This document shows, piece after piece, positions 21,101 to 30,187 of a DNA stretch of 64,000 bases (positions are counted from its first letter, which is position 1; each line of letters starts with the position of its first letter). Made by a program: the position numbers and the translations under genes. The stretch is taken from the NCBI GenBank assembly GCA_022818135.1, contig JAFMSR010000015.1:1675059-1739058 (forward strand), in the 5' to 3' direction. This DNA comes from Saxidomus purpurata. Taxonomy: Eukaryota > Mollusca > Bivalvia > Venerida > Veneridae. A model generated the notes under the pieces. The model had not been told where the DNA came from. It did no database searches and worked only from the letters and a program-made list of their open reading frames with translations.

Positions 21101-22303
21101 CAAGTTAAAAAAAAAACAAACGATAATCTGTTCTAAACTACATTTTGTAAATGACTACTGATGGGACCAGGTATGAACAGTATTTTCATGGCGCAAATTT
21201 TTACGATGCACCGTTTTGGGATTATTCGGTCTTTTTTAGTTATTACTTTAGTATTACAAACCCTACATTAAACATTGTAAGTTATATCTGTCAATGCTTA
21301 ATTTCTGTCCATGTATCATGGAAAACAGAAAATGTCATGGAATTTTGTTGGCTGAAGTCTGTATGAACCCTGTGTATATTGTAACTTTCTTGTTTTTTTT
21401 TCTCCTCTTCAGCAACTACAGATGTCCCAAGGTGTATCATCCAGTCAGGGGGTTTATAGTGGACTCTCCCAATCAGTACTCATGTCACAGAGTATAAATG
21501 GATTACCCCCTAGTGGGCTGTTCCAAGGTAGTCAGTTATCTCAAATGGTTAATGGTAACCATTCCTCACAGAATGGACCATCCCACTGTAACCTATCTCC
21601 CACTGGACTTACTCATATACTTAACCCCCTCTTGGGAAATAAGGAACAGTCCAAATCATCAAAAGAAAATAGTGCTGTGAATTCATCAAGCTCAGACACT
21701 CTGAAAGCGACCATTGAAGAGGTTACAGCAGTGAATTCAAAGTGTCTAGCAAAGGCTTTTAAGCCCCCAGTTACTATCAAAACTTTTTTCAAACCGTCAA
21801 TAAAGTCTGAAACTCCAAGCTCTTCAAGATCTGCAGATGTACAAATGGACCCACCACAAGATACTGTAGGTGATAGTATATCTAAAAATAATATAAGGAC
21901 TGGCAAACCCAAAGAAATAAGTTATGAAGATTTTCTGAAAAGAAAGGAGTCTGCGGATTCTACAGGTTCCTCCTCAAACCAGCTAGAACAAAGTTTGACC
22001 ACTGAAAAGCATACTGACAGTAATTCATGCTCAAGTTCTAAATCGGATTCCTCCGACACAAAGTCCTCATATTTTAATAAAAGTAGATCTTCAAAGAAAA
22101 GGACTCTGGATGAAAGACGGAATTCGCAGCCGAACAAAAAACCCAAACAGGCAACACTGTTTTCAACTCTGAAGAAAATGGCGACCAAAAAAGAGGAAGA
22201 CGATGTTAAATCAGTTACTTGTCCAATCTGTAGCAAGGTGTTTGAGAAGGGTGTTTCAAATGCTGAACTAAATACTCATATAGATAACTGTATCATAGAA
22301 TAG
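4740..22303 (+). CDS. Strawberry-notch family helicase-like protein, 3' half (SBNO / FORGETTER1-like) with PIP-like motif and UBZ4 finger
   Basis: Exons by splice sites and phase: 4740-4887, 5886-6334 (damaged), 6913-7006, 7866-7985, 8775-9032, 9763-9823, 10578-10707, 12124-12239, 12728-12808, 13340-13474, 13729-13790, 14780-14850, 14978-15036, 15576-15752, 16588-16670, 17358-17441, 20473-20617, 21413-22303. Family blocks in order: [104 protein letters not shown] (motif VI), [56 protein letters not shown], and [16 protein letters not shown]. These are the strawberry-notch helicase C domain and the domain after it. Known members are nuclear cofactors acting with chromatin remodellers. Two conserved blocks (after SNQ, and between 17441 and 20473) are not clearly found. 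From memory, wording such as KRGW/GW-x-x-x-Y and C-x-H-G-x-x-C is nearer to plant FORGETTER1 than to vertebrate SBNO1/2. The N-terminal ATPase half precedes the window. Confidence 0.9.
4977..5172 (+). mobile_element. tRNA-headed SINE
   Basis: The head has an A-box-like TGGCGCTAAGGTAGCGCA and a B-box GGTTCAATCC, ending CAGTGCCA. The body has a pyrimidine-rich CTCTCTCCCTTCTGGAA and the tail GTAAGAACTTGTTTTGCAA followed by AATAAA. The same head-body-tail recurs six more times in this window on both strands, so it is a SINE and not a tRNA gene. Confidence 0.8.
5886..6334 (+). pseudogene. Strawberry-notch exon split by a homopolymer block and carrying a TGA
   Basis: The exon starts after TTTCAG with [11 protein letters not shown] and ends with [17 protein letters not shown] before GTAAGT. 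Both ends match the family, and the distance between them in true exon sequence (about 25-30 residues) is normal. Two defects interrupt it: a 301-bp A/C homopolymer block (5917-6217) between two copies of AGCTCTCGAGTCGGCA, and an in-frame TGA at 6252-6254 just after it. Dropping the block and one repeat copy joins ...LESA directly to VNSHEQ and the TGA. Because the flanking introns and downstream exons are intact, sequence error is more likely than gene death, but true loss cannot be excluded. Confidence 0.6.
5917..6217. other. A/C homopolymer block between 16-bp direct repeats (likely artefact)
   Basis: Almost only runs of A and C, including an unbroken C run of about 70, with minor T runs. 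The 16-bp sequence AGCTCTCGAGTCGGCA lies on both sides (5901-5916 and 6218-6233). It sits inside a coding exon, and the left edge looks like genuine sequence whose homopolymers have been stretched. Confidence 0.85.
6913..7985 (+). CDS. Strawberry-notch exons 6913-7006 and 7866-7985
   Basis: The first exon (after CTTGCAG) completes the Cys codon begun at 6334 and reads [19 protein letters not shown] then [12 protein letters not shown]. The second reads [20 protein letters not shown] then [15 protein letters not shown]. Together they match the V-V-I/V-G-L-Q-S-T-G-E-A strand of helicase lobe 2 and the following region of strawberry-notch proteins. Phases are 2 to 0 and 0 to 0, and donors are GAG/GTAAGA and CCA/GTAAGA. 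The intron between holds the TIR element at 7411-7786. Confidence 0.87.
7411..7786. mobile_element. Short TIR element with CCCCC ends and GTCT microsatellite
   Basis: It opens with ATATACCCCCAGAACAC and closes with GTGTTTGGGGGGTATT, which are inverted copies. A (GTCT)n run lies close to the left end (7456-7480). Inside, a phrase around AATCTTGTGGA occurs twice (about 7480 and 7625). The ends and the microsatellite position match the larger element at 59064-60500. Confidence 0.6.
8043..8194. mobile_element. MITE, TACTGTAAATTGGGTA family
   Basis: Left end ACTGTAAGTTGGGTGATTTT and right end GTACCCAATTTATAGT are inverted copies. The inside has AGACAGATCTATTCACAAG and TCTTACAGTAAATCTATG. Related copies lie at 9282-9472 and 10176-10548, and end fragments occur at about 12910 and 16797. 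Confidence 0.65.
8429..8646 (+). mobile_element. tRNA-headed SINE
   Basis: Head with GATGCAGTAGTAGCACG and B-box-like GGATTTGATCCCCACCA. Body with CTTTCTCTCTTTGAGG and CTCGAGAACAATTG, tail GTAAGAACTTGTTTCGCAA then AATAAA. Same family as the copy at 4977. Confidence 0.8.
8775..9032 (+). CDS. Strawberry-notch exon with the MTGRRGR block
   Basis: An 86-codon exon in phase 0 at both ends (GGATAG / GAG-GTATAT). It reads [52 protein letters not shown], and ends DSLNVQE. L-D-E-I-I-D-x-L-G-G-P-x-x-V-A-E-M-T-G-R-x-G-R is the most diagnostic block of the strawberry-notch helicase C domain. The spacer between the previous exon (ends TRVDAP) and this block is short; vertebrate SBNO1/2 have a long acidic, Lys-rich insert here, which this protein lacks. 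Confidence 0.92.
9282..9472. mobile_element. MITE, TACTGTAAATTGGGTA family (degenerate)
   Basis: Starts TACTGTAAATTGAGTAATTT and shares CAAAAATTTCGTAATTTGTG with relatives; the right end is degraded. Short ORFs here come from this repeat. Confidence 0.5.
9763..10707 (+). CDS. Strawberry-notch exons 9763-9823 and 10578-10707 (helicase motifs V-VI)
   Basis: The first exon reads [20 protein letters not shown] and ends in a split Gly codon. The second reads [44 protein letters not shown]-x-A-A-S-x-G-I-S-L is motif V and Q-Q-x-G-R-x-H-R-S-N-Q is motif VI with the arginine finger, so the lobe keeps its ATPase residues. Splice phases agree (1 to 1, then 2). The intron between holds a MITE with another MITE nested in it. 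Confidence 0.93.
10176..10548. mobile_element. MITE, TACTGTAAATTGGGTA family, interrupted
   Basis: Left end TACTGTAAATCGGATAATT, right end TTACCCAATTTACA, inverted. The middle (10262-10440) is a different TIR element, so this is a nested insertion. Confidence 0.65.
10262..10440. mobile_element. Nested MITE with GAGAATAGGGCT ends
   Basis: Starts GAGAATTAGGGCTATGTG and ends CATTTAGCCCTATTCTC; the ends pair as an inverted repeat of about 30 bp including the GTTTCATC phrase. It has no coding potential and lies inside the MITE at 10176-10548. Confidence 0.7.
10985..11370. repeat. 28-29-bp minisatellite
   Basis: About ten copies of TTTAGAGTATTGTTCCCTGA followed by CTTTAATC, some shortened. Copies are most regular between 11130 and 11310. 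Confidence 0.85.
11494..11600 (+). other. Possible broken strawberry-notch exon
   Basis: The family requires about 30 residues between SNQ (exon ending 10707) and ALTKGDRRA (exon starting 12124), ending R-L-E-S-L-G. A good acceptor (CTTGTTTCAG) at 11493 in the right phase opens with S-G-P-L but then meets TAA; in another frame RGERL, a TAA, and SL follow. This may be the missing exon damaged by indels, or chance. No intact alternative was found between 10708 and 12123. Confidence 0.25.
11636..11973. repeat. Dispersed repeat (AACAACACCCTCC type)
   Basis: Contains CCGGAACAACACCCTCCC, then TTTCTTTCCCATTGCATCAA and CTACAACAAACA. The same order recurs at about 54660-54830, so it is a dispersed repeat. 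The phrase CCTAAGGCTGTTTGT also recurs inside it at about 11790 and 11928. Confidence 0.6.
11974..12038 (-). mobile_element. SINE head, tRNA-like part only
   Basis: On the minus strand it reads TTGGTGCAGTGGTAGTGCA then GGGTCCCAGGTTCAAGATC, the A- and B-box region of the SINE family seen at 4977. The body and tail are missing. Confidence 0.65.
12124..13790 (+). CDS. Strawberry-notch exons 12124-12239, 12728-12808, 13340-13474, 13729-13790
   Basis: They read [91 protein letters not shown]; and [20 protein letters not shown]. The G-A-L-T-x-G-D-R-R-A, Y-G-R-N-A-L, and F-L-N-R-I-L-G-L blocks are hallmarks of the family's region after motif VI. All four have canonical GT-AG borders and consistent phases. 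The third exon is 45 codons, as expected. Confidence 0.92.
13835..13995. mobile_element. MITE of the ATATCCGGAG / TATAAC family
   Basis: Left end CTACAGTGTAACTCCAGATA, right end ACAGAGTTTACTGTATAC, inverted, with TGGATATAACATAGTCCAGA inside. The same family is at 33110-33295. It accounts for the short ORFs here. Confidence 0.5.
14228..14320. repeat. Short A-run and T-run cluster
   Basis: A runs (up to 25) at about 14237-14269 and a T run at 14305-14318. It may be a mild form of the homopolymer artefact seen at 5917 and 26289. Confidence 0.6.
14780..15036 (+). CDS. Strawberry-notch exons 14780-14850 and 14978-15036, with probable one-base errors
   Basis: The first exon reads [23 protein letters not shown]. 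Its donor should be CAG/GTATAAG, but the sequence has CAGTATAAG, one G short. The second, after a strong acceptor (CTGTTTAATTTTATAG), reads [18 protein letters not shown]; it ends CCCCAG/GTTAGT, one base too long for the next exon, whose phase requires CCCAG. With these two homopolymer corrections the frame runs smoothly into [12 protein letters not shown]. The arrangement V-E-x-x-G-x-P-K, then a short strand, then D-R-G-M-S-W agrees with the family. Exon borders are therefore likely real and the sequence slightly wrong. Confidence 0.6.
15205..15412 (-). mobile_element. tRNA-headed SINE, minus strand
   Basis: Read on the minus strand it has the head ending GATCCCCACAAGAGCCATTT and the body CTCGAAAGCAATAAATC, with the tail in ACTTGTGTAGCCCTCGAG. 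Same family as the copy at 4977. Confidence 0.7.
15576..15752 (+). CDS. Strawberry-notch exon with RGMSWEQA and DGFYISKRD
   Basis: A 177-bp exon (AATTCAG / CAAG-GTAAAT) that reads [20 protein letters not shown], then [20 protein letters not shown], and SSHLFRVAR. These are the D/E-R-G-x-x-W-E-x-A and D-G-F-Y blocks of the family's C-terminal alpha/beta domain. It starts with the last base of a split Arg codon and ends in another split Arg codon that the exon at 16588 completes. Confidence 0.9.
15780..15950. repeat. 32-bp tandem repeat, five copies
   Basis: Five near-identical copies of ATTACCTCTGGATTTTAATT plus CAATAATACAG, starting within the intron right after the exon at 15576. Confidence 0.9.
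16588..17441 (+). CDS. Strawberry-notch exons 16588-16670 and 17358-17441
   Basis: The first reads [27 protein letters not shown]; the second [29 protein letters not shown]-x-x-x-Y followed by C-x-H-G-x-x-C...C is the Cys/His signature near the end of strawberry-notch proteins and may bind zinc. Phases are 1, 1 and 1. The next block expected by the family (about V-N-x-L-x-G then a Trp) should start in phase 1 and is not clearly found before 20473. Confidence 0.85.
16800..17170. repeat. Triplicated repeat of about 130 bp
   Basis: Three diverged copies, each with GAAATGGTTC(C/T)(A/G/T)GTCCA, then a phrase like TTACTAAAA(A/T)CTAG and TGGATGGA(A/T)TGT. It explains the short ORFs on both strands here. 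Confidence 0.65.
17540..17790 (+). mobile_element. Diverged SINE-like repeat
   Basis: Carries a B-box-like GGGTTTGATCCCCAGT near its start and AGAACTTGTTTTACATTTGA near its end, but its middle differs from the copy at 4977, so it is a diverged or related subfamily. Confidence 0.5.
17791..19157. other. Intron with a duplicated repeat, no exon supported
   Basis: Two related blocks at about 18420-18680 and 18700-18960 share phrases such as TTTCATGTATCTT, TATAGGGG(A/G)A and CTTGGAAATTA. This looks like one repeat duplicated. The missing strawberry-notch segment was sought here without success. Confidence 0.45.
19171..19198 (+). other. Possible micro-exon of the strawberry-notch gene
   Basis: Between an acceptor (CTGAACTTTTAG) and a strong donor (CAG/GTAAGC) lie nine codons reading KCYNVNHLQ. 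The family has a block V-N-x-L-x-G at this point, so it could be part of the missing segment. The phase does not fit the previous exon's normal donor, so it stays a guess. Confidence 0.2.
19873..20038 (+). other. Possible Cys-rich exon, unassigned
   Basis: An open frame reading [41 protein letters not shown]... and ending at a strong donor (AAT/GTAAGT). It lies in the gap where a strawberry-notch segment should be, and D-I-W could correspond to the family's V-W. But the phase at the end (0) does not match the exon at 20473, which needs two bases. It may be an alternative exon, or chance. Confidence 0.25.
20473..20617 (+). CDS. Strawberry-notch exon with [16 protein letters not shown]
   Basis: After ATTTTAG the exon reads [48 protein letters not shown] and ends TCT/GTATGT in phase 0. 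R-V-V-R-x-x-x-x-x-G-x-R-x-V-G-x-x-x-P is the final conserved strand pair of the family. It joins in frame to the terminal exon at 21413 (QLQMSQGV), which ties the unusual tail to the same protein. Confidence 0.88.
21413..22303 (+). CDS. Terminal exon: Ser/Gln-rich disordered tail, PIP-like motif, UBZ4 zinc finger
   Basis: A 296-codon exon after TTCTCCTCTTCAG, in frame with the strawberry-notch exon at 20473, ending TAG at 22301. Counting from its first codon: 1-65 rich in S, Q, G and N; about 117-130 [14 protein letters not shown], close to a PCNA-interacting (PIP) box with I-x-x-F-F but without the leading Gln; about 160-240 Ser-rich; 225-250 basic with KKRTLDERR and [14 protein letters not shown] (possible nuclear signal and a second weak PIP-like site); 268-294 CPICSKVF...NTHIDNC, a C-x2-C...H-x3-C finger of the UBZ4 (RAD18 / SPRTN / WRNIP1) type that binds ubiquitin. 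SPRTN combines similar parts. I do not recall this tail on vertebrate SBNO1/2 or plant FORGETTER1. Confidence 0.88.
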   Translation, partial: QLQMSQGVSSSQGVYSGLSQSVLMSQSINGLPPSGLFQGSQLSQMVNGNHSSQNGPSHCNLSPTGLTHILNPLLGNKEQSKSSKENSAVNSSSSDTLKATIEEVTAVNSKCLAKAFKPPVTIKTFFKPSIKSETPSSSRSADVQMDPPQDTVGDSISKNNIRTGKPKEISYEDFLKRKESADSTGSSSNQLEQSLTTEKHTDSNSCSSSKSDSSDTKSSYFNKSRSSKKRTLDERRNSQPNKKPKQATLFSTLKKMATKKEEDDVKSVTCPICSKVFEKGVSNAELNTHIDNCIIE

Positions 22304-23339
22304 AGACAAAGGTGATCAGAATTTAAGAGATATACGTAATGTATATGCACAAGGTATTGCTTAACATTTTTGTGATAAGGTATATTTTTGTGATATTTAC
22401 ATGTATCGGATCCTACTGGCTTTGCTCAGAAATGAAAATGCAAAGCCTCCTGGAGCCTTGTGATATTTGAACCAACACTCTAAGTACGGCCTTCATGTTT
22501 AATGAATTTTATATACATGTACACCAGTGTCTATTCAAGGATGCAGGAATGGATTCACCCAAATTTTTATGGTCCAGCGAATCGGAGAATGGTAGTAGGT
22601 AATGGTTAGGAGAATGAGAGAAGCCATGTCTTGTGACAATGTGTGTTTGTTAGGGTATTTCAATCACATTCAGGGATAGCTTTGGTTCCTATTAATTATT
22701 ACTATGCCTCAATTTATTATCAATGTTAAAATGCCATAGACAAACAGTTAGCATTCATACTGTTTCTGTCAAGGCAGCACGTGACTGCTAGAAATTTACT
22801 GTCGGGCATATAACAGTATAATTTACTGTTACATGGCAGAATGCGACGTGTGGATTTTTTGTGTTTTTCCTTGTCCGTAACAGCATGTCAAGTAACCAGT
22901 AATTTTTTTCGGCATAATAAAATAAATATCACACAGCTTTGGGTGTAACAGTAAAAGTGCAATTTTTTATAAAAGAATTTTCTGCATGTTTTTATCATCA
23001 TGTTGTAATTTATATTAATTCCTGCTGAATTTTAAGATTCAGGATTGCTTATTTATGTCCAGACGATCCATTTTGAAAAAGGTTTCTTCTTTTTCCTACG
23101 GAAATCGAGATGAGGTGGTTAGAATTGGGTGGATGTATTATATGTAGTTGGAAGTTGGTTTTTTAAACTGGGGTGATTTTGGAAATGTGCCATTTTTATC
23201 TGTACTTAATGTTTCTTGGTTGTGGTTTTTTTATAAAATCATGGATTTTCAACAAAGTTCAAAGTTATTTACAACAATTTTGGTAACTCTCATTTTGTAA
23301 ATTTACATGTAATTGTTGATGTCCGATAAATTTATACAG
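22304..23339 (+). other. 3' UTR and downstream region of the strawberry-notch gene
   Basis: No ORF of note. Overlapping AATAAA signals at 22916-22921 and 22921-22926 are the first good polyadenylation signals after the stop, giving a 3' UTR of about 0.65 kb. Later candidates exist near 24173. Otherwise AT-rich single-copy-looking sequence. Confidence 0.5.
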
Positions 23340-23665
23340 TTTGTTTTTTAGCTATAGATTGTAAGTCCTCTGTCAACATTTTGATTCGAACAACATCTCC
23401 TCTGAAACCACTGGGCCAATATTGATGAAACATCCCAGGGATGTTCCTTGCATGAAGCCACCAACTTGTTCAAAGTTCCTCCATGCAGACCTGGTTGCTA
23501 GGCAAAATAGACTAAAATCTTCTCCCCACAGGCATAGCTTAGATACATGTATTTGGAATGTTACTAAGCATTGTGTAGTGCACCTCTACGAATGATATTA
23601 AAATAATGACCCCTTGTTTAATTGGCAATTGATATACAGGTGAGCAATATAGGGCCATCTTGTTC
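23340..23665 (+). repeat. Dispersed repeat ending in AGGTGAGCAATATAGGGCCA
   Basis: Has AACATCTCCTCTGAAACCAC, TGGGCCAATATTGATGAAA, GGGATGTTCCTTGCAT and ends AGGTGAGCAATATAGGGCCA. This is the same element as 28290-29024, 52478-53390 and 57843-58786 (minus). Confidence 0.7.
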
Positions 23666-24287
23666 AACTTGGAATTACTTTTCTTTCATATTGGATCGGC
23701 ATTTGCACTGTAAAAATGCTGTAGAAATTGGCCTGGGACCTCCACTTTGCAAGAAGGTTCGTGAATTACTTGTGACGTCACTTTCTCAAACACAAAGTCT
23801 GAAAGTTGTTTGTTTTTATATGATAATGCATTGTTTCAGTAAATTTACATGTAGAAATCTACAATGTACTTTAAAGTGCAAGAGTGTATGTTCAAGAAAG
23901 TTTCTATCATGAGACATTTGGTTCAAATGGAAATATCCATCACCTCGGGTAACTGTTTTGCATTAACTCTGCAGAGCCTTCCAAAGCAGTTGTCCTCAGT
24001 GATGGATATTTCAATCTGAGCCCGTGCTTATGGCAGAAACCACTATTCTATATTCACATATCTCTATAAGTGAACAGCATATTGATAAGGACCTACTTGT
24101 ATGTAACTGCTATTTCTTGTTACATGTATGAAAAATGTTATATATAGTCTCAGAGACTAAACAAAATATTTTTAAATAAATGGTGCTACTATAGAAAAGT
24201 TTGAGTTTATCCTTCCTATATTCTAGACTGAAGGTTCTGTAACAAAATTATTGATAAATTATGTGGATTCTTATGACATGTTGTTAA

Positions 24288-24614
24288 GTGAGGCCTGGCA
24301 TCAGAATTCTTTCCTATAAAAGAAGAGGACTGAGGTACAATATTGACCAAAGTTCTATCCCTGTAAGTCACACTTGCCCGTTTACCCTTGTAATGTCAAC
24401 CAATGAAAAACTTGCTCTATATTTTCCAGACTTATTTGACATGAGAGTTAGTGACAAAACAATTTCCCAAACTAAAGAACATTTGTATAAACTTGCTAAA
24501 TTCCCCCCCCCTCAAACAAATCTATACTTTAATTTCATTAACCAACCTACCAAGTTTGAAGAATTTAGGCCAAATCTCTCTGATGTTATTAGCTCAGTGT
24601 ATGCAAAGCAATAA
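24288..24614 (+). other. Unassigned 108-codon ORF
   Basis: Reads ...PFTLVMSTNEKLALYFPDLF, DMRVSDKTISQTKEHLYKLA, and ends SDVISSVYAKQ. No domain recognised. The composition is protein-like, but it sits between dispersed repeats with no splice context, so it may be a repeat-derived remnant. Confidence 0.2.
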
Positions 24615-24616
24615 AA

Positions 24617-25340
24617 AAACTTTTGAACAATATCTCTGAAAACACTAGGCCAATGTTGATGAAACTTGGCAGGGATGGTCCTTTCATAAAGCTCTACCAA
24701 ATTTGTACAATGCAGAACTATGGTTGCTATGGCAACAACTAGAAAAAAATCGAAAATCTCCAAAACAAAAGTGTGTAAAGCTTAAATAATTGCTGTATGG
24801 CATTTAGCGGACCTCTATCAAGTTGGTTCAAATTGTGCCCCTGGTGTCAAAAGTGACCCTGCCCTAGGGGTTGCTTGCTTTATAGACTGCTTTAAAAATC
24901 TTGTTGAATATCATATGGCCTGGAATTGGATATTTGGTATATAGCTTCACCTAGTGGTCCTCTACCAAGGTTGTACAATTTATACCCCTTGTGACAAAAT
25001 TGACCGTGCCCCAGTGTTCACTTGTTTCACGTAAAAAATTTGAATCCAAAACAATAAAGCCCAGAGCTGTTATAGTTGGTGCTTTGCGTCGGGTAGTAGT
25101 GCCCTACCAAGACTATTCAAGTTACACCTGGGGGTTAAAACTGGCCCCGCCCAACGGTTTAGTTTGATATTTACTGCATAAATCAGGACATTGAAAATCG
25201 TCTTGTCCAAAACCGATAAGCCCAGAGCTGAGGTAATTGGTATGTAGCATCATCTTGTTGTCTTCTACTAAATTGTTCAGATTATACCCCAGGGATTCAA
25301 ATTGGCCACACCCCAAGGGTCATCATTTTAGATAGACTTG
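24617..25340 (+). repeat. Dispersed repeat, AGCTCAC/AGGTGAGC family, several internal units
   Basis: Starts near AACAATATCTCTGAAAAC and repeats a module of about 130 bp with GTCCTCTACCAA, AAATTG(A/G)CC, CCC(A/T)(A/G)GGG and AGCCCAGAGCT. Same family as 28290-29024. Confidence 0.6.
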
Positions 25341-26288
25341 TATAAGAAAATTTAAAAAAAATGTATGTAATTGCAAGGGGTTGAGCTTAGTTGTTTATTA
25401 TGTAGCTTTTGTCCACTCCCATGACTAGTCTGGATGTTATGATTATGCCCCTGGGGTTAAAATTAGCCCCGGTGCTTTCTTTTTTCTTTTACCAGTGACG
25501 AAATTTGGACCGCATGTTAAGTTTTGCAAACAGATTTCATTACTTACATGGGATGACCTTGACCTACTTTCTTGTCTCTTGAAGCTACAACAATGAAAAT
25601 AGGACCATGTGTACAGTTTTGCCACCCCCAAAAATCATATTCAGAATTCTACCTAGGTGACCTGGACTATATTATAACCTTTAGAGGCCCTTTCTTGTTT
25701 GTGAAGGTACAGTCATGAACTTTAGGCAATGTGTACAGTTTGTTAATACGATTCAATGTTATTCTTCACCTTTTTCATTGATGACCTTGAACGTGTCTCC
25801 GTTCAAACCACGTGTAGCTACGTCCTAAATACGACCCAGCCTTTACATAGACTTGAGACAATTACGGTACTTTGACATGTTTTCTACATCCCTTTTGTTG
25901 ACCTTGTAAAATGGCCAATGTGAATGATAAGGGGTCATTATTGCCCTTTCGTTTAATTAAACGTTATTTGACTAAATCTAAATCTAGTGTCCTTTTCATC
26001 ATGTTAATAACACACCCCAGTCTATAGTCACTAAAGCAATGCCACATTAAGGGGAGAGAGGTAGTCGCTAGTTGTCCCCGCAGTTTAAATTCTATCATTG
26101 TCCTACACACGTCCACGAGATGTATTATGGTAGCACCTGCGGCGGCAGATGAGGTCCACATTGTCCGTCAATTAAGTCAAACATTTTTCTTCCGATCTTC
26201 ACCAAACTTAGTCAAAATGTCTGTTGGAATGATATCTCGGCAAAGTTTGATAACCAGATAATTCACCCCAAGCACTACTTGATTTATA
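25341..26288. other. Repeat-like intergenic sequence, no gene
   Basis: Contains phrases of aquatic-invertebrate dispersed repeats (GGTCAAAG/TTGACCT-type motifs, TTGCCCTTTCGTTTAATTAA), but no ORF, RNA or defined element ends that I can support. Confidence 0.4.
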
Positions 26289-28289
<2,001 letters not shown>

Positions 28290-29024
28290 TTTTAGCTCAC
28301 CTGGTACAAAGTGCCAGAGTGAGCTAATAGGATCGCTTTCCGTCCGGGGTCCGTCGTACGTCTGTCGGTCTGTCCGTCCACCATTTCCTTCTAACGACAT
28401 CTCCTCTGAAACCACTGGGCAAATGTTGATGAAAGAGATAAGATATTTGGCATGTAGCATTGTCTAGAGCTTAGATATTTGGCTTGTAGCATTGGGTAGT
28501 GGACCTCTATAAAGCCTATGCAAAACTAAGTGACCACCCGCGCGGGGCCAATTTTGACCCGGGTGTCATAATTTGAACAACTTAGTTTTGCATAGGCTTT
28601 ATATAGGAAAAACTTAAAAAATCTTCTTCTCTGAAACCACAAGGCCTAGAGCTTAGATATTTGGCATGTAGCATTGTCTAGTGGACCTTTACCAAGATTG
28701 TTCAAATTATGACCCCCTGGTCAAAATTGACCCCGCCCGGGAGGTCACTTGGTTTTACATAGGCTATAGGAAAAACTTTTAAAATCTTCGACTTTTACCA
28801 AGATTGTTCAAATCAAAATTAACCCTTCCCGGGGGGGGGGGGGAGGGGGGGCAACACAAAAGCTTATACAGGGAAAACTTAAAAAAACACAAGGCATAAT
28901 AGATATTTGAAATGTTACTTAGCATTGTGTAGTGGAACTCTACAAATTGTTAGAATCATGACCCCTTTTGTTACAGCAAATGGTAGTCAGGTGAGCGATA
29001 TAGGGCCATCATGGCCCTCTTGTT
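28290..29024 (+). repeat. Full-length dispersed repeat (AGCTCACCTGG ... AGGTGAGCGATATAGG)
   Basis: Starts TTTAGCTCACCTGGTACAAA and ends AGGTGAGCGATATAGGGCCA followed by TCATGGCCCTCTTG. Inside: GTCCGTCGTACGTCTGTCGG, CATCTCCTCTGAAACCACTG, and two modules with AAGGCCTAGAGCTTAGATAT. It has no coding capacity. AGCTCACC at the start and GGTGAGC at the end are short inverted copies. Confidence 0.75.
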
Positions 29025-29040
29025 GTTTAGATTAACTTGT

Positions 29041-29224
29041 TAGAATGGAAATTGATTTTATTTTTGAGTGATATACCGGTTATTATATCACTGTGTGTCG
29101 TGTAGATGCTTCGTAATTAATCACTCAGGCCTTCTGCCTTTGTGATTAAATTACTACGCATTTACACTCCCCACAGTGATATACTAACCGGTATATCACT
29201 CAAAAATGAAATCTATTCCCTAAG
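29041..29224. mobile_element. Fold-back MITE
   Basis: Arms of about 80 bp pair across the centre at about 29130: TTTTGAGTGATATACCGGTT on the left against AACCGGTATATCACTCAAAA on the right, with TTAGAATGGAAAT / ATTCCCTAAG at the ends. It directly abuts the repeat ending at 29024. Confidence 0.8.
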
Positions 29225-30187
29225 TATTCCACGCTGAACACCCTAATTAGTCTTCTGCATCATGTGTAGGGTTTTAAATAACGTTTCGTAATAAACAAAT
29301 ATAAATTATGTACAATCCTAAGGGTATTTCGCCCGTGGAATACGTGACTACTGTTATTAATATATTACTTAGTTCCTGCTTTGTGCTTATAAGGAAATAG
29401 CGCAGGTCGTGTAGGAGTATAATTTTCCATGCCGACTATGTCATGATCTTTCTACGCTATCTTTAATGGTGTCACGGTCAGGAAAGTATGAACATAACAG
29501 AAATCTGATTTAAAAATACGGATTTATTTTGATGACGAAGAGAAAGAAGGGGAACGATTAGTAGAGAAAATAGATGAAGAAGAATAAAAGTAAAACAAAA
29601 GATATGGACGTCGATACTCCAGTATTTGGTCAAGATTGCGATGCGTTCACGAAATTTATCTACAGCCAAATCATTTAAATCATTTTGCATTGCACACGAG
29701 GGACAGTTCGGGTGAATGAAGTAGTCTCTTGTCATTTGAAAACTTGGCGCCAGTAAACATTACTTTTTGAACACCCCTTTTACTTGGCAGACAGTTTGCT
29801 TCTATTTCTTATTTCTACTTGTATTCTTATTATCCTTTATACTTCAATGTAAAACCATTTTGCGCAACAAGACAATTCAAGGAAAAGGAGTCTGGTCCTG
29901 TATCGCTCACCTAGGGCAACGTTTATAAGGCGATTTTCCCGTGCTGTTTTTTATCAATTTGTAACGAGTAAATCGGACAAGCGTATTATGCGCCCCGCCC
30001 CTGTCTTCTCTGGAAGATTATTTATTTTACTATTTACTATTTTATTGTTCTATGTACAAGTACACGTATAACATTTGGTTAGAAACAATTTAAATACATT
30101 TGACAAATGGATTGGGCCACGAGTTATAGCAACATCAGTAAACGGCCCTCTCAATATTTATTTACGCTTACTTCCGAATGCTTTGTG
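29225..30187. other. Intergenic, no feature seen
   Basis: AT-rich; no ORF with protein-like content, repeat array or RNA gene that I can support. Confidence 0.4.

Noticed and set aside
21613..22236. Minus-strand ORFs opposite the terminal exon
   Set aside because: Shadows of the plus-strand coding exon; no splice or domain support.
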